Source: JACVRW01 sp963813495 (GTDB taxonomy: Bacteria; Actinomycetota; Thermoleophilia; Solirubrobacterales; Thermoleophilaceae). Taken from it: a stretch of DNA of 64,000 nucleotides. Location: NCBI GenBank assembly GCA_963813495.1, contig CAWEZC010000005.1, positions 186,001 to 250,000 of the forward strand. The letters run 5' to 3'. The translations under genes were made by a program, and so were the position numbers. The notes under the pieces are model-generated. The model was not told the origin of the DNA. It searched no databases and saw nothing but the letters and a program-made list of their open reading frames with translations. Of the stretch, positions 1 through 8,805 are shown one piece after another. The first letter of the stretch is position 1. The number at the start of each line of letters is the position of its first letter.

Positions 1-59
1 CGGAGGACACGTGATTCGGCGGACGCAGTCGGCCGATCCATGTCGACCATGGCATGCAT
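1..59 (-). other. Window edge: possible 5' end of a minus-strand gene
   Basis: Reading leftward from an ATG whose first base is position 59 (or an in-frame ATG at 50) the frame stays open to the window edge, about 19 codons. Nothing in these residues is recognisable. It would be the next gene downstream of maf on the same strand. It may equally be chance. Confidence 0.15.
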
Positions 60-82
60 CGTGGTGTGGCGAGGTCGGCGGG

Positions 83-622
83 TCAGAGGGCCAACAGCGT
101 CGGACAAAGCCTCAGCAGGGCGGCCACCGGCAGGCCGACGACGTTGAGGTAGTCGCCCTCGATTTCCTCGACAAGCGCCGCCCCCTTGCCCTGGATCGCG
201 TAGCCGCCCGCGCGCTCTCGCCACTCGCCGGTACTCAGGTACCAGGCGAGATCCCTCTCCTCGAGCGGGCGGAAGCGCACGCGGGTCACGGCCACGTCGG
301 TGCGCTCGCTGGCTGCCTCGTCTCGGAGGACGATCCCGCTCATCACCTCGTGGACCTCGCCGGAGAGGGTGCGCAGCGTTCGCTCGGCCTCCGCGGCGTC
401 GCGCGGTTTGCCGAAGACGCGGCCGCCCAGCACCACCACCGTGTCGACGCCCAGGACGAGGTCGCCCTCGACCGCGCGCGCCTTGCGGAGCGCGTTCTCG
501 ACCACGACCTCCCGCGGCTCTCCTTCCGTGAGCTCCTCCGCCTCAGGGACCTCGACGCGGAACTCGGCGCCGAGCTGCTCGAGGATGGCTCGGCGTTGGG
601 GGGAGCCCGACGCGAGGATCAA
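83..622 (-). CDS. maf: Maf-like nucleotide pyrophosphatase
   Basis: Maf proteins hydrolyse dTTP, UTP or modified NTPs to the monophosphate plus pyrophosphate in the cytoplasm, cleaning the nucleotide pool and influencing septum formation. The 179-residue product starts with the family signature ILASGSPQRR, has the acidic catalytic stretch VLGVDTVVVL near residue 60, and ends with the conserved AIQGKGAALVEEIEGDYLN region. Length is normal. The start is a TTG that overlaps the TGA of ndk (TTGA), so the pair is translationally coupled in one minus-strand operon. No domain is missing. The exact nucleotide preference (dTTP/UTP against canonical Maf) cannot be told from sequence alone. Confidence 0.93.
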   Translation of the reverse strand: MILASGSPQRRAILEQLGAEFRVEVPEAEELTEGEPREVVVENALRKARAVEGDLVLGVDTVVVLGGRVFGKPRDAAEAERTLRTLSGEVHEVMSGIVLRDEAASERTDVAVTRVRFRPLEERDLAWYLSTGEWRERAGGYAIQGKGAALVEEIEGDYLNVVGLPVAALLRLCPTLLAL

Positions 623-1023
623 AGCTCGGGGAAGAAGAGCGCGCTTTCGCGGGTCGCGGACTCCGGGGAGTCCGAGCCGTGCACGAGATTGGTCTGCACC
701 TCGAGCCCGTATTCGCCGCGGATCGAGCCGGGCGCCGCCTCGAGCGGGTTGGTCGCCCCGATGACCTGCCGGGCGGCCACCACGGCCTCGTGCCCCTCGA
801 GCACGAACGCCACCAGCGGACCGCCGGTGATGAAGTCGACGAGGTCGCCGAAAAAGGGCTTGCCCTGATGCTCGGCGTAGTGCTCCTCGGCCAGCTCGCG
901 CTCGGCCGTCATGTGCTTCATCGCCGCGATCCGCAGGCCCTTGCGCTCGAAGCGGGCGACGATTTCCCCGGTCAGGCCGCGCGCGAACGCGTCCGGCTTG
1001 ACCAGGATCAGGGTCCGGTCCAT
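619..1023 (-). CDS. ndk: Nucleoside diphosphate kinase
   Basis: Transfers the gamma phosphate from ATP to nucleoside diphosphates through a phosphohistidine. The 134-residue protein has the N-terminal LVKPDAFARG and the active-site motif NLVHGSDS with the catalytic histidine at residue 115. Length matches the family. A purine-rich GAGGAGA stretch precedes the ATG. The 3' end overlaps the maf start by 4 bases, making a small nucleotide-housekeeping operon. Confidence 0.97.
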   Translation of the reverse strand: MDRTLILVKPDAFARGLTGEIVARFERKGLRIAAMKHMTAERELAEEHYAEHQGKPFFGDLVDFITGGPLVAFVLEGHEAVVAARQVIGATNPLEAAPGSIRGEYGLEVQTNLVHGSDSPESATRESALFFPEL

Positions 1024-1081
1024 TGGTTCTCCTCTCGGTTCAGTGGGCCGAGAGGCTAGTCAGCGCCGCGCACGGCGGCCG

Positions 1082-1714
1082 CTAGCCCGCCGACTGGGGC
1101 CGGTCGCGGCGCGCCCGGGCCGGCCGCTCCGCAGCGGCCTCCTCGGCCGGCCGCGGCTGGCGGGCGGCCTGGGCCTGGCGGGCCGCCGCAGCCGGGCGCG
1201 CAGCGGCGCCTCCGCTCGCGGCGGCAGCCGCGCGACGGGGCCTGGTGCGACGGGCCTCCGGTGGCGCCTGACCGACCTCTGCCTCGCAATACGGGCAGAT
1301 CTTCCAGCGCGGGTCGAGCGGCTTGGCGCAGACGGTGCACGGCTCCTTGAGCCGGCGCAGGCAGCTGGGACAGCGCAGGAACGATTTCTCTACCTCGAAG
1401 CCGCAGTACTGGCAGTGCAGGTGCTCGAGGGTCTGAAGCCGAGCCTGGGCGGCGGCGATTTCGAGGTCACGCTCGCGCACGTCCTCCAGATACTCGGGCG
1501 GGCGGACGATCAGGTAGACGATCGTGCCGACGAAGGGGAACAGCGACGCCGCCGTCGCGCAGCCCACGAGCATGGGGTCGCCTATCCGCCGCCGTGCGTC
1601 CGCGAAGGTCCAGTAGACCAGCGCGAGCCAGATCACCACGAGAAACAGGAGCAGCAGGTTGACGGCTAGGTTCAGCCCGTCGTTCTCGATCCCAAAGACG
1701 GCAAGGGCGCCCAT
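1082..1714 (-). CDS. Membrane protein with zinc-ribbon domains
   Basis: A 210-residue protein of unknown function. Two hydrophobic segments (about residues 13-37 and 50-70) anchor it in the membrane. They are followed by a short charged helix and then paired CxxC motifs (HCQYCGF, RCPSCLR, PCTVCAK, ICPYCEA), which form two zinc ribbons around residues 100-145. The last 60 residues are Ala/Arg/Pro-rich and low in complexity. This double-zinc-ribbon layout is common in high-GC actinobacteria next to ndk. A TACACT box lies 10 nt before the ATG and no Shine-Dalgarno is evident, suggesting a leaderless or nearly leaderless message. Confidence 0.8.
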   Translation of the reverse strand: MGALAVFGIENDGLNLAVNLLLLFLVVIWLALVYWTFADARRRIGDPMLVGCATAASLFPFVGTIVYLIVRPPEYLEDVRERDLEIAAAQARLQTLEHLHCQYCGFEVEKSFLRCPSCLRRLKEPCTVCAKPLDPRWKICPYCEAEVGQAPPEARRTRPRRAAAAASGGAAARPAAAARQAQAARQPRPAEEAAAERPARARRDRPQSAG

Positions 1715-1763
1715 TGAACGGGCGAGTGTACTCAGCAGGGAGTACGGAACTTTTGGCAGCGGC

Positions 1764-1880
1764 TCAGAGGAAGAGGCGCCCGAGCGCGTAGCCGATCCCG
1801 AAGAAGACCAGGATCACCGTGGCCACGACCACCGCCACCAGGGCGATCATCGCTCCGAAACGAGGCCCGTCGCCGTCCAT
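1764..1880 (-). CDS. 38-residue single-pass membrane peptide
   Basis: A short reading frame of 38 codons between the zinc-ribbon and GNAT genes. It begins MDGDGPRFGA, continues with a strongly hydrophobic helix of about 20 residues (MIALVAVVVATVILVFFGIG), and ends YALGRLFL. The clean hydrophilic-N, helix, short-C layout and its position in an otherwise unexplained gap argue for a real small protein. Its function is unknown. No clear ribosome binding site is seen. Confidence 0.5.
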   Translation of the reverse strand: MDGDGPRFGAMIALVAVVVATVILVFFGIGYALGRLFL

Positions 1881-1914
1881 GGTCGGAATCCTGGCAGGCC
1901 GTGCGCCTTCCGCG

Positions 1915-2505
1915 CTACCTGGTACGGCGCGGGCGAAGGGAGAGCTCGCCGCGCGCGGCGGCCTTGATCGTCCGCATGAGCGCGGCCGCGACGCCCTCGG
2001 CGGGGAGATCGATCTCCACCTCGACCGCTCCGAACTCCTCGGTCTCGAAACGAACGTCGCCCAGGTCGTCCAGCAGCTCCAGCATCGGCCGGTTGTCGCT
2101 CAGGATCACGGCGGTGAAGCGGCGCACGCCCTCCTCGCGGGCGCGGTCGCTCAGGCGGGCGAGCAATGCGCCGCCCACCCCGCGGCCTTGCCAGTCGTCG
2201 GCCACCGCGACGGCGAACTCCGCCTTGTCGGGCTCTGCGGCCGAGCGCACGTAACGCGCCACTCCGACCCCGGTGCCCGTCTCGGGCTCCACGGCGACGA
2301 GCGCCTCGTGATCGTGATGGTCGACCTCGGTCAGGTAGCTGAGCTCGCGCTCGGACAGCTCGTTCGTGGGCGCCAGGAAACGCCTGTAGCGCGACTCGGG
2401 GCTGAGCCGGCGCAAGCCTGCTGCCAGCTGGTCGCGATCGCCGGGCTCGATTGGCCGGAGCTCGACCAGCCGCCCGCCCTGGAGCTCAGTCTGCTGTTCC
2501 GGCAC
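1915..2505 (-). CDS. GNAT-family N-acetyltransferase
   Basis: A 196-residue acetyltransferase. The acetyl-CoA pyrophosphate loop appears as WQGRGVGGALL at about residues 129-139, preceded by the usual beta strand and followed by SDRAREEGV. The N-terminal half (LVELRPIEPGDRDQL, PESRYRRFL) resembles GNAT domains of the Pat/AcuA type, but no cyclic-nucleotide domain is attached. The substrate is unknown. The start is GTG, with TAGCTT 9 nt upstream and no Shine-Dalgarno. Confidence 0.85.
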   Translation of the reverse strand: MPEQQTELQGGRLVELRPIEPGDRDQLAAGLRRLSPESRYRRFLAPTNELSERELSYLTEVDHHDHEALVAVEPETGTGVGVARYVRSAAEPDKAEFAVAVADDWQGRGVGGALLARLSDRAREEGVRRFTAVILSDNRPMLELLDDLGDVRFETEEFGAVEVEIDLPAEGVAAALMRTIKAAARGELSLRPRRTR

Positions 2506-2514
2506 GAGCCGGGC

Positions 2515-2520
2515 AAGCTA
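2515..2520 (-). promoter_or_regulatory. TAGCTT -10 box of the GNAT gene
   Basis: TANNNT hexamer 9 nt before the GTG at 2505. Initiation about 7 nt downstream would give a leaderless mRNA. No convincing -35 is seen. Confidence 0.4.
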
Positions 2521-2526
2521 CCGGCA

Positions 2527-3771
2527 TCAGAGCATCGATGCCCGGGCCTGAGTCGACCCGCGCACCAGGTCGGCGATCAGGTAGATCGAGCCCGTGGCCA
2601 GCACGCTGCCGTCCGGCCCCGCCAGCTCACGCGCCCGCTCCAGGGCGGCGCGGGGATCGGCCACGATCTGCGCGGGAGGGCCGCCCAGCTTCTCCTCCAG
2701 CGTCTCGAGCGTGGCCGGCGAGAGCGAGCGCGGGTTGTGCGAGCGCGTGAACACGACCAGGTCGACATGGGGCAGCAGCAGCTCGAGCATCCCGGCCGCA
2801 TCCTTGTCGTCGAGGACGCCGATCACCGCGACCCGCGGCCGCCGCTCGCTCAGCACCTCGTCGATCGAATCGGCCAGCGCGTGCGCCCCCGACGGGTTGT
2901 GAGCACCGTCCAGCACGGTGAGCGGGCGTTCGGCGACGACCTCCAGGCGACCGTGGACGATCGTCTCGGCCGCGGCGGCCGCGACCGCGCCGGCGTCGAG
3001 CCGGCGCCCGAGGAAGGCCTCGGCCGCCGCAGCGGCGAGGGCGAAGTTGTGCCTCTGGAAGCCACCCGCCGCTCGCAGCGCCGGCCCGGGGAGCTCCTCC
3101 GGGGCCCGCACGAGCGCGGCCCGGCGATCGGCCACCACACGCTCGGCCACGCGGAGCGAATCGGGGTCTAGCTCGCCGACGACCAGCGTGCCGTGATCGG
3201 TGACCACGTCGAGCTTCTCTTCGGCGATGTCGGCCAGAGCGGGCCCGAGCCAGCGCGTGTGCTCGAGGCTGACCGAGGTGAGTACCTGGACCTTCGACGG
3301 GATCACGTTGGTGGCATCGAAACGGCCGCCGAGACCGGCTTCGATCACGGCCACCTCCACCCCGCGCCGCGCCAGCTCGTGGTAGGCGGCGGCGGTCAGC
3401 GCCTCGAACTGGGTCACGTGGTCGTCGGGTTCTGCGGTGCGGTTGACGAGCTCCGCCGCGTGCGCGGCCCGTTCAACCGCCGCGGCGAAGTCCGCCTCCG
3501 GGATCGGCTCCTCCCCCACCTCGATGCGCTCCCGGAACGAGCGCAGGTGGGGCGACGTGTAGCTGCCCGAGCGCAGCCCGTGGCGCTCGATGATGGCCGC
3601 GGCGAAGCGCACGGTGGATGACTTGCCGTTGGAGCCCACCACGTGGATCGAGGCAAAGCGGCGCTGAGGCAGGCCGAGGACGGTCATCAGGCGGTGCATG
3701 CGGTCGAGCCCGAAGCGCATGCCGAACAGCTCCAGGCCGAGCAAGTACTCCTCGGCCTGGCGAAAGGTCAC
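2527..3771 (-). CDS. folC: Folylpolyglutamate / dihydrofolate synthase
   Basis: Adds glutamate to folates (and in bifunctional forms to dihydropteroate) with ATP. The 414-residue protein shows the Mur-ligase-type P loop GSNGKSSTVRF at about residue 46, the EAGLGGRFDATNVI motif, and C-terminal LDGAHNPSGAHAL. Length is normal for FolC. Its GTG start overlaps the valS TGA (GTGA), so it is coupled to valS, a very common pairing. Whether it also has dihydrofolate synthase activity cannot be decided from the motifs. Confidence 0.95.
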   Translation of the reverse strand: MTFRQAEEYLLGLELFGMRFGLDRMHRLMTVLGLPQRRFASIHVVGSNGKSSTVRFAAAIIERHGLRSGSYTSPHLRSFRERIEVGEEPIPEADFAAAVERAAHAAELVNRTAEPDDHVTQFEALTAAAYHELARRGVEVAVIEAGLGGRFDATNVIPSKVQVLTSVSLEHTRWLGPALADIAEEKLDVVTDHGTLVVGELDPDSLRVAERVVADRRAALVRAPEELPGPALRAAGGFQRHNFALAAAAAEAFLGRRLDAGAVAAAAAETIVHGRLEVVAERPLTVLDGAHNPSGAHALADSIDEVLSERRPRVAVIGVLDDKDAAGMLELLLPHVDLVVFTRSHNPRSLSPATLETLEEKLGGPPAQIVADPRAALERARELAGPDGSVLATGSIYLIADLVRGSTQARASML

Positions 3772-6395
3772 GGCGAGCCCTCCAGGCGGCGCAGCGCCTC
3801 ACGGTACTCGTCGAGCTTGCGTCGCTCCTCGTCCACCACCTCGCGCGGCGCCTTGGCCACGAACCCCTCGTTGGCCAGCTTGCGCTCGGCGCGCTCGACC
3901 TCCGTGCGCAGTGCTTCGCGCTTCTTCTCGATGCGGCGCGACGCCTCGCCGGCGTCGAAGGCGTCGGAGGGCAGCACCTGCACCGCGCCGCCGGGAATCG
4001 GCACGCTGGCCAGCACGTCGCCGTTCTGGGACGCGTCGACCCACTCGAAGCGGGCCAGCCGGGCCAGCTGGTCGCTCAGGGCGTCGTAGCCCTCGGCGGC
4101 CAAGCGGCCGCGCACCGGCTTGCCGGGCTTGGCGCCCACCTCGTCGCGGTAGCGCCGCAGCGCCGTGACCGCCTCGATCAGGCGGCCCACCTCCTCCTCG
4201 GCACGCTCGTCGAAACGCGAGGGGTGGGCCTCAGGCCAATCCGCCACCGCCAGGAGGCCGCGCTGCCCGGGCATGAGTCCCCAGATCTCCTCGGTCACGA
4301 AGGGCATGACGGGGTGGAGCAGCCGCAGCGTCCGCTCGAGAGCCCACAGCAGCACCGCGGAGACCTCGGCGTTGTCCTCCTCGTAGAGACGCGGCTTGGC
4401 GAGCTCGAGATACCAGTCGCACAGCTCCGACCAGAAGGCGCCGTAGAGCTCCAACGCGGCCGCCGAGAAGCGAAACCCGTCGAGCATCTCGGTCGCGCGC
4501 TGGGTGTGGCGCTCGAGCTGGGAGACGATCCAGCGATCCTCGGCCCTGCGTCCGGCGCGCGGATCGGGCTCCACCTCCGAGACCCGCAGCAGGATCAGCC
4601 GCGAGGCGTTCCAGAGCTTGTTGGCCAGGTCGCGGCCCTGCTTGACCCGCTCCTCGTTGAAACGCACGTCCTGGGACGAGGACATCGCGAGCAACCCGAA
4701 GCGCAAAGCATCTGCGCCATAGGCCGGGAACTCGCCGCCCTGGTCGAACACGGGCGGCCGCGGCCCGCCCTCGATCAGGTCGGAAGGGTCGATTCCGGTG
4801 CCCAGCGATTTCGACATCCGCCGCCCGTCAGGCGCCTGGATCACCGAGTGGATGTTCACGTCGGCGAACGGGATCTGGCCGGTCAGCTCGACCCCGAACA
4901 TGACCATGCGCGCCACCCAGAGGAAGATGATGTCGCGCGCGGTCGAGACCACGTCGGTGGGATAGAAGGCACGCAGCTGGGGCGTCTCACGCGGCCAGCC
5001 CAGCGTGGCGAAGGGCCACAGCCCGGACGAGAACCAGGTGTCCAGCACGTCGGGATCGCGCTCCCAGCCCTCACCCTCGGGCGGGGTCTCGCCCACGTAG
5101 GTCTCCTCGTCCCGGTACCAGACCGGCAGTTGGTGCCCCCACCAGAGCTGGCGCGAGATGCACCAGGGACGGATGTTCTCGAGCCAGTTCAGATAGACCC
5201 CGGTCCAGGGCTTCTCGGGATGGAAGGTCACGCGACCGTCCTCGACGACCTCGATGCCGGGCCGGGCGAGGTCGTTCATGTCGCAAAACCACTGCAGCGA
5301 GATGAGCGGCTCGATGCGTCGCCCCGAGCGGTGCGAGTGGGGCACGTCGTGCTCGTAGGGCTGGGTGCCCGAGATCAGGCTCTCCTCGCGCAGCGCGGCC
5401 ACCACGGCGGAGCGTGCCTCGTCGACCTCGAGGCCCTGGAAACGCTCGGGCGAGGAGTCGGTCATGCGCCCGTCCTCGCCGATCACGGTGATCTCCTCGA
5501 GCCGGTGGCGGCGCCCGATCTCGAAGTCGTTGGGGTCGTGGCCAGGGGTGATCTTGAGCGCGCCGGTCCCGAACTCGGGATCCACGTGCTCGTCGGCGAT
5601 GATCGGCAGGCGGCGGCCCACCAGCGGCAGGATCGCCGCCTCGCCCACCAGCCGCGAGTAGCGCTCGTCGGACGGGTTCACCGCGATCGCCGTGTCGGCC
5701 AGCATCGTTTCCGGGCGCACGGTGGCCACGGTCACCGAGCCCGAGCCCGACTCGAGCGGGTAGTCGACCATGTAGAGCGTGTCCTCGACCGTGCGCTGCT
5801 CGACCTCCAGGTCGGAGATCGCGGTGCGCAGGCCGGGATCCCAGTTGACCATGTAGTAGTCGCGGTAGATCAAGCCCTTCTCGTAGAGGCGCACGAACAC
5901 GTGCTGAACGGCGCGCACGTAGTCGTCGTCCATCGTGAAGCGCTCGTCGTCGTAATCGAGGGAGGCGCCGAGCGCCTTGAACTGGCGCACGATCGTGTCG
6001 CCGTACTGCTCGCGCCACTGCCATACGCGGCGGATGAACTCCTCGCGCCCGATCTCCTCGCGGCTGGTGCCCTCCTCCTCGAGTCGCTTCTCGACCTGGC
6101 GCTGGGTGGCGATGCCCGCGTGGTCGGTCCCGAAGATCCACTTGGCCCGCCGGCCGCGCATGCGCGCCACGCGGATGCACGCGTCCTGGATCGAGGCGTT
6201 GAGGGCATGGCCCATGTGCAGGTTGCCCGTGACGTTGGGCGGCGGCACGGCGATGGAGCAGTTCTCGTCCGCGGTCCCCTCCGGCAGAGGGCTGAAGATG
6301 CCCGCCTCCTCCCAGCGCGCGAAGACGCGCCCCTCCACTTCGGTGGGGTCGTAGCGGGTGCGCTCCTCGAGGGTCTTCAGGCGATCATCGGCCAT
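3768..6395 (-). CDS. valS: Valyl-tRNA synthetase
   Basis: Class I aminoacyl-tRNA synthetase charging tRNA-Val. The 875-residue protein has the HIGH-type motif PPNVTGNLHMGHALN near residue 55, a full CP1 editing insertion, the KMSKS-type motif RRMSKSLGTGIDPSDL near residue 530, an anticodon-binding domain and the Val-specific C-terminal coiled coil ending in the last 65 residues. All parts are intact. It is first in the valS-folC pair. No obvious Shine-Dalgarno precedes the ATG. Confidence 0.97.
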   Translation of the reverse strand: MADDRLKTLEERTRYDPTEVEGRVFARWEEAGIFSPLPEGTADENCSIAVPPPNVTGNLHMGHALNASIQDACIRVARMRGRRAKWIFGTDHAGIATQRQVEKRLEEEGTSREEIGREEFIRRVWQWREQYGDTIVRQFKALGASLDYDDERFTMDDDYVRAVQHVFVRLYEKGLIYRDYYMVNWDPGLRTAISDLEVEQRTVEDTLYMVDYPLESGSGSVTVATVRPETMLADTAIAVNPSDERYSRLVGEAAILPLVGRRLPIIADEHVDPEFGTGALKITPGHDPNDFEIGRRHRLEEITVIGEDGRMTDSSPERFQGLEVDEARSAVVAALREESLISGTQPYEHDVPHSHRSGRRIEPLISLQWFCDMNDLARPGIEVVEDGRVTFHPEKPWTGVYLNWLENIRPWCISRQLWWGHQLPVWYRDEETYVGETPPEGEGWERDPDVLDTWFSSGLWPFATLGWPRETPQLRAFYPTDVVSTARDIIFLWVARMVMFGVELTGQIPFADVNIHSVIQAPDGRRMSKSLGTGIDPSDLIEGGPRPPVFDQGGEFPAYGADALRFGLLAMSSSQDVRFNEERVKQGRDLANKLWNASRLILLRVSEVEPDPRAGRRAEDRWIVSQLERHTQRATEMLDGFRFSAAALELYGAFWSELCDWYLELAKPRLYEEDNAEVSAVLLWALERTLRLLHPVMPFVTEEIWGLMPGQRGLLAVADWPEAHPSRFDERAEEEVGRLIEAVTALRRYRDEVGAKPGKPVRGRLAAEGYDALSDQLARLARFEWVDASQNGDVLASVPIPGGAVQVLPSDAFDAGEASRRIEKKREALRTEVERAERKLANEGFVAKAPREVVDEERRKLDEYREALRRLEGSP

Positions 6396-6431
6396 GCCAG
6401 CGCAAGTCTGGCACCCCGACGTGCCCGAGCA

Positions 6432-7097
6432 TCAGGCAAGTCCCTCGATGAACTTCACGAAGTGGGCAGTGTCGCGCAGCGGCGGCCCGTGCCCGAAGCA
6501 GACGAGGCTGGGCTCGAGCGGTGCGAGCTTGCGGGCGGAGCGGCGATTCTCGGCCGGGTCGGACGTGAACACCGCCTTGGGTTCGTGCAGTCCGCGCAGG
6601 CCCGTGAAGATGTCGATCGAGTTGAGAACGTCGCCGAGGATCAGCACACCATCGGCCTCACGCCAGAAGGCGACGTGGCCGGGCGAATGGCCGGGGACAT
6701 CGATCACCCGGAAGCCGGCCACGTCGTCGCCCTCGCGCAGGGCGCGGTCGACGTTGCGGCCCGGGCCAACCCAGTAGCGCATCGCCAGGCGGTTCAACGG
6801 GCCCGAGGGCTGGCTCGCGCCGATCAGGTGGGGGCGCTCGGCCAGCGGGACGTCCTTCTCCCCCACCCAGTAGGGGATCCCGAGCTTGCCGCAGACCTCG
6901 TCCGAGGCGCCCTGGTGATCCGGATGGGCATGGGTGAGGGCGTGAGCGCTGACGGTGCGCCCCTCCAGCTGGCCCAGGATCCGCCTGCCGGCCCGGCGGG
7001 TGGCGGCGTCGATCAGCACGTCCTCGACGAGATACACGTTGATCCCGTCCGGCGGGAACCCGCCGAGCTGCCAGACCCCTTCGGCGAGCTGCTTCAC
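6432..7097 (-). CDS. Metallo-beta-lactamase-fold hydrolase
   Basis: A 221-residue MBL-fold protein with the metal motif HAHPDH near residue 57, a third histidine in VPGHSPGHVAF, the bridging aspartate in LILGDVLN, and a late histidine in CFGHGPPL. The set fits a two-metal hydrolase of the glyoxalase II or lactonase kind. The substrate is unknown. The start is GTG, with TAGGCT 8 nt upstream and no Shine-Dalgarno. Confidence 0.88.
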   Translation of the reverse strand: MKQLAEGVWQLGGFPPDGINVYLVEDVLIDAATRRAGRRILGQLEGRTVSAHALTHAHPDHQGASDEVCGKLGIPYWVGEKDVPLAERPHLIGASQPSGPLNRLAMRYWVGPGRNVDRALREGDDVAGFRVIDVPGHSPGHVAFWREADGVLILGDVLNSIDIFTGLRGLHEPKAVFTSDPAENRRSARKLAPLEPSLVCFGHGPPLRDTAHFVKFIEGLA

Positions 7098-7105
7098 CGG
7101 CGCGG

Positions 7106-7111
7106 AGCCTA
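7106..7111 (-). promoter_or_regulatory. TAGGCT -10 box of the MBL-fold gene
   Basis: TANNNT hexamer 8 nt before the GTG at 7097, consistent with leaderless initiation. Confidence 0.4.
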
Positions 7112-7160
7112 GCGCCCGGCGGAGCTCGGCGGCCCGGTCTGCGCGCGCCGATCGCGCCGC

Positions 7161-8801
7161 TCACCGGACTCCCCGTTTCGGTCGCCGGTAGCCGGCCGCC
7201 GCCTGCACGCTCGAGGGCCGCCACTTCTGGCCTCCCCGCAGCGTCGGCACGCCGTCGTCGTTGAGGGTGTCGGCGATGGCCTGCAGGGTCATGCCGCTCG
7301 CCCGCATGGCGGCGATCTGCTCCTTGAGCGAAGGAATGTCCTGCACCGAGGGACGGCTGATCGGCGCGCCCTTCGCCCGCGCCGCGGCCAGGCCCTTGCG
7401 CGTGCGCTCGCCGAGCCGCTCGTGCTCCCAGCCACTCACCGAGACGATCACGTTGGCCGCCTTGCGCCCGGCCGGGTCGGCCGTGTCGATCTGGTCCTCG
7501 AGCGATACGAAGCGCCCGCCGCTTCGCCCGATCGCCTTGAGGATGCCTCCCAGCTCCGCCACCGTGGGGCTCAGACGTGGCAGCGCCCCCACGATCAGGC
7601 ACGAGGCGTCGCCGCGCGCCAGGCTTTGCAGCGCATACGTCAAGCCGGGCCGGTCGGAGGCCTTGCCGCGCTCGCGCTCGATGTCACGAACCACCTCCAG
7701 CAGCGTCCAGCCGTGGCGCTCGCAGGCGGCATCGATGGCCCGCATTTGGGCCTGCATGAAGCTGCCGCGCAGCGATTGGCCGGGCGGGACGCTGACGTAG
7801 CCGATCGCTCGTACCTCCTCGGCGTCCGGGGCCGGAGCCTGCTCCGTGCCCGCCGGGTAGCCGGTCGTCACCGGCCGCGGCGGCCGGCTGTGGGGCACGG
7901 AATGCGCCGCCTCGGCGACAACAGGGTCTCTCCCGGCGCGGGTCGCCGATCCCGCCCGTCCGACCAGAACCCCCACCAGAGCCGCGCCGAGCATCAGCGG
8001 GAGTGCGAGGGCCACCACCAGCCCCGGCTGGAGGAGATCGTCTTCGCCGGTGGCGACACCGACGGTCGCACCAACTGCATCCGGCTTCGTGGCCTTCATC
8101 GTTTGCCTCGCAAACCGCGTCGGGACCGAGCGCCGGCGGGCCGGCGTGCGGGCCGGCAGGCTGGAGCGCTGGTCGGTACGGGTCCGGGCGCGGGGAACGT
8201 CGAGCAGAAACGGCCGCGTGGCGCGGCTGACGACGCCGGTGGCGTCGAGCCCGTTGCTGCGCTGGAGACGCTCGACCGCGGCCTGCGTCCGGGGACCGAA
8301 CATCCCGTCGACCGGTCCGGGCTTGAGCCCGCGGGCCTTCAGGCGGGATTGCAGCGTCCGTACGCGGGGCGAGCCCGCCGGCGCGCCGTAGCCGGCGCCG
8401 CGGGTCAGCGGCTGTCGGTTGGCCGCGAGCAGGCGGCCGGCGGTTTCGGGACCGACGATGCCGTCGGCGGCGATACCGGCAGCCCGCTGGAAGCCCAGAA
8501 CGGCTGCTTGGGTTCGTGGGCCGAACAGCCCGTCAGGCGTCCCGGGGCGCCAACCCACTCGGGCCAGCAGGCGCTGGAGCGCCTCGACCCGGCGCGCGGC
8601 CCGCGCGTCCTGGTAGCCGGCGCCGCGAGCCAGCGCGAGAGCTCCCTCGGGCTGCGTGATCGGCGCGAGCGCTTGGCTCAGGCCGGATGTCCTGTCGGCT
8701 TCGCGAGCAGTGCTGGCGCCGGGCAGCGCGAGGCCCACCAGCACGGCCAACAAGGCCAGCAGCCCAGCCTGCACGAGTGGCAAGCCGTATGTCCTTGACA
8801 T
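7161..8801 (-). CDS. Membrane-spanning fusion: two peptidoglycan-binding domains plus degenerate serine-recombinase domain
   Basis: A 546-residue fusion. Residues 8-30 are a hydrophobic signal or anchor. Residues about 66-127 and 138-197 are two PG_binding_1 repeats, each with the DG.FGPRTQAAV motif. Residues 259-281 are a second membrane helix. Residues 333-470 read as a resolvase/invertase catalytic fold (IGYVSVPP, DRPGL, SLARGDASCLIV, ERLGERTRKGLAAARAKG), followed by a recombinase-type helix-turn-helix segment around 490-535 (TLQAIADTLNDDGVPTLRGG). Against the canonical YxRVS motif it has Y335-V-S337-V-P339, so the nucleophilic Ser is Pro and the preceding Arg is Ser. The LDRLSR motif is LPRLSP, losing another arginine. 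Strand transfer is therefore unlikely. Topology predicts wall binding outside and the recombinase-like part in the cytoplasm. The function is unknown; see findings. Confidence 0.8.
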   Translation of the reverse strand: MSRTYGLPLVQAGLLALLAVLVGLALPGASTAREADRTSGLSQALAPITQPEGALALARGAGYQDARAARRVEALQRLLARVGWRPGTPDGLFGPRTQAAVLGFQRAAGIAADGIVGPETAGRLLAANRQPLTRGAGYGAPAGSPRVRTLQSRLKARGLKPGPVDGMFGPRTQAAVERLQRSNGLDATGVVSRATRPFLLDVPRARTRTDQRSSLPARTPARRRSVPTRFARQTMKATKPDAVGATVGVATGEDDLLQPGLVVALALPLMLGAALVGVLVGRAGSATRAGRDPVVAEAAHSVPHSRPPRPVTTGYPAGTEQAPAPDAEEVRAIGYVSVPPGQSLRGSFMQAQMRAIDAACERHGWTLLEVVRDIERERGKASDRPGLTYALQSLARGDASCLIVGALPRLSPTVAELGGILKAIGRSGGRFVSLEDQIDTADPAGRKAANVIVSVSGWEHERLGERTRKGLAAARAKGAPISRPSVQDIPSLKEQIAAMRASGMTLQAIADTLNDDGVPTLRGGQKWRPSSVQAAAGYRRPKRGVR

Positions 8802-8805
8802 GGTT

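Noticed and set aside
3618..7112. A 1164-codon open frame on the plus strand
   Set aside because: It is the antisense shadow of valS and the MBL gene. At 70% GC long shadows are expected, and its protein has no recognisable domain.
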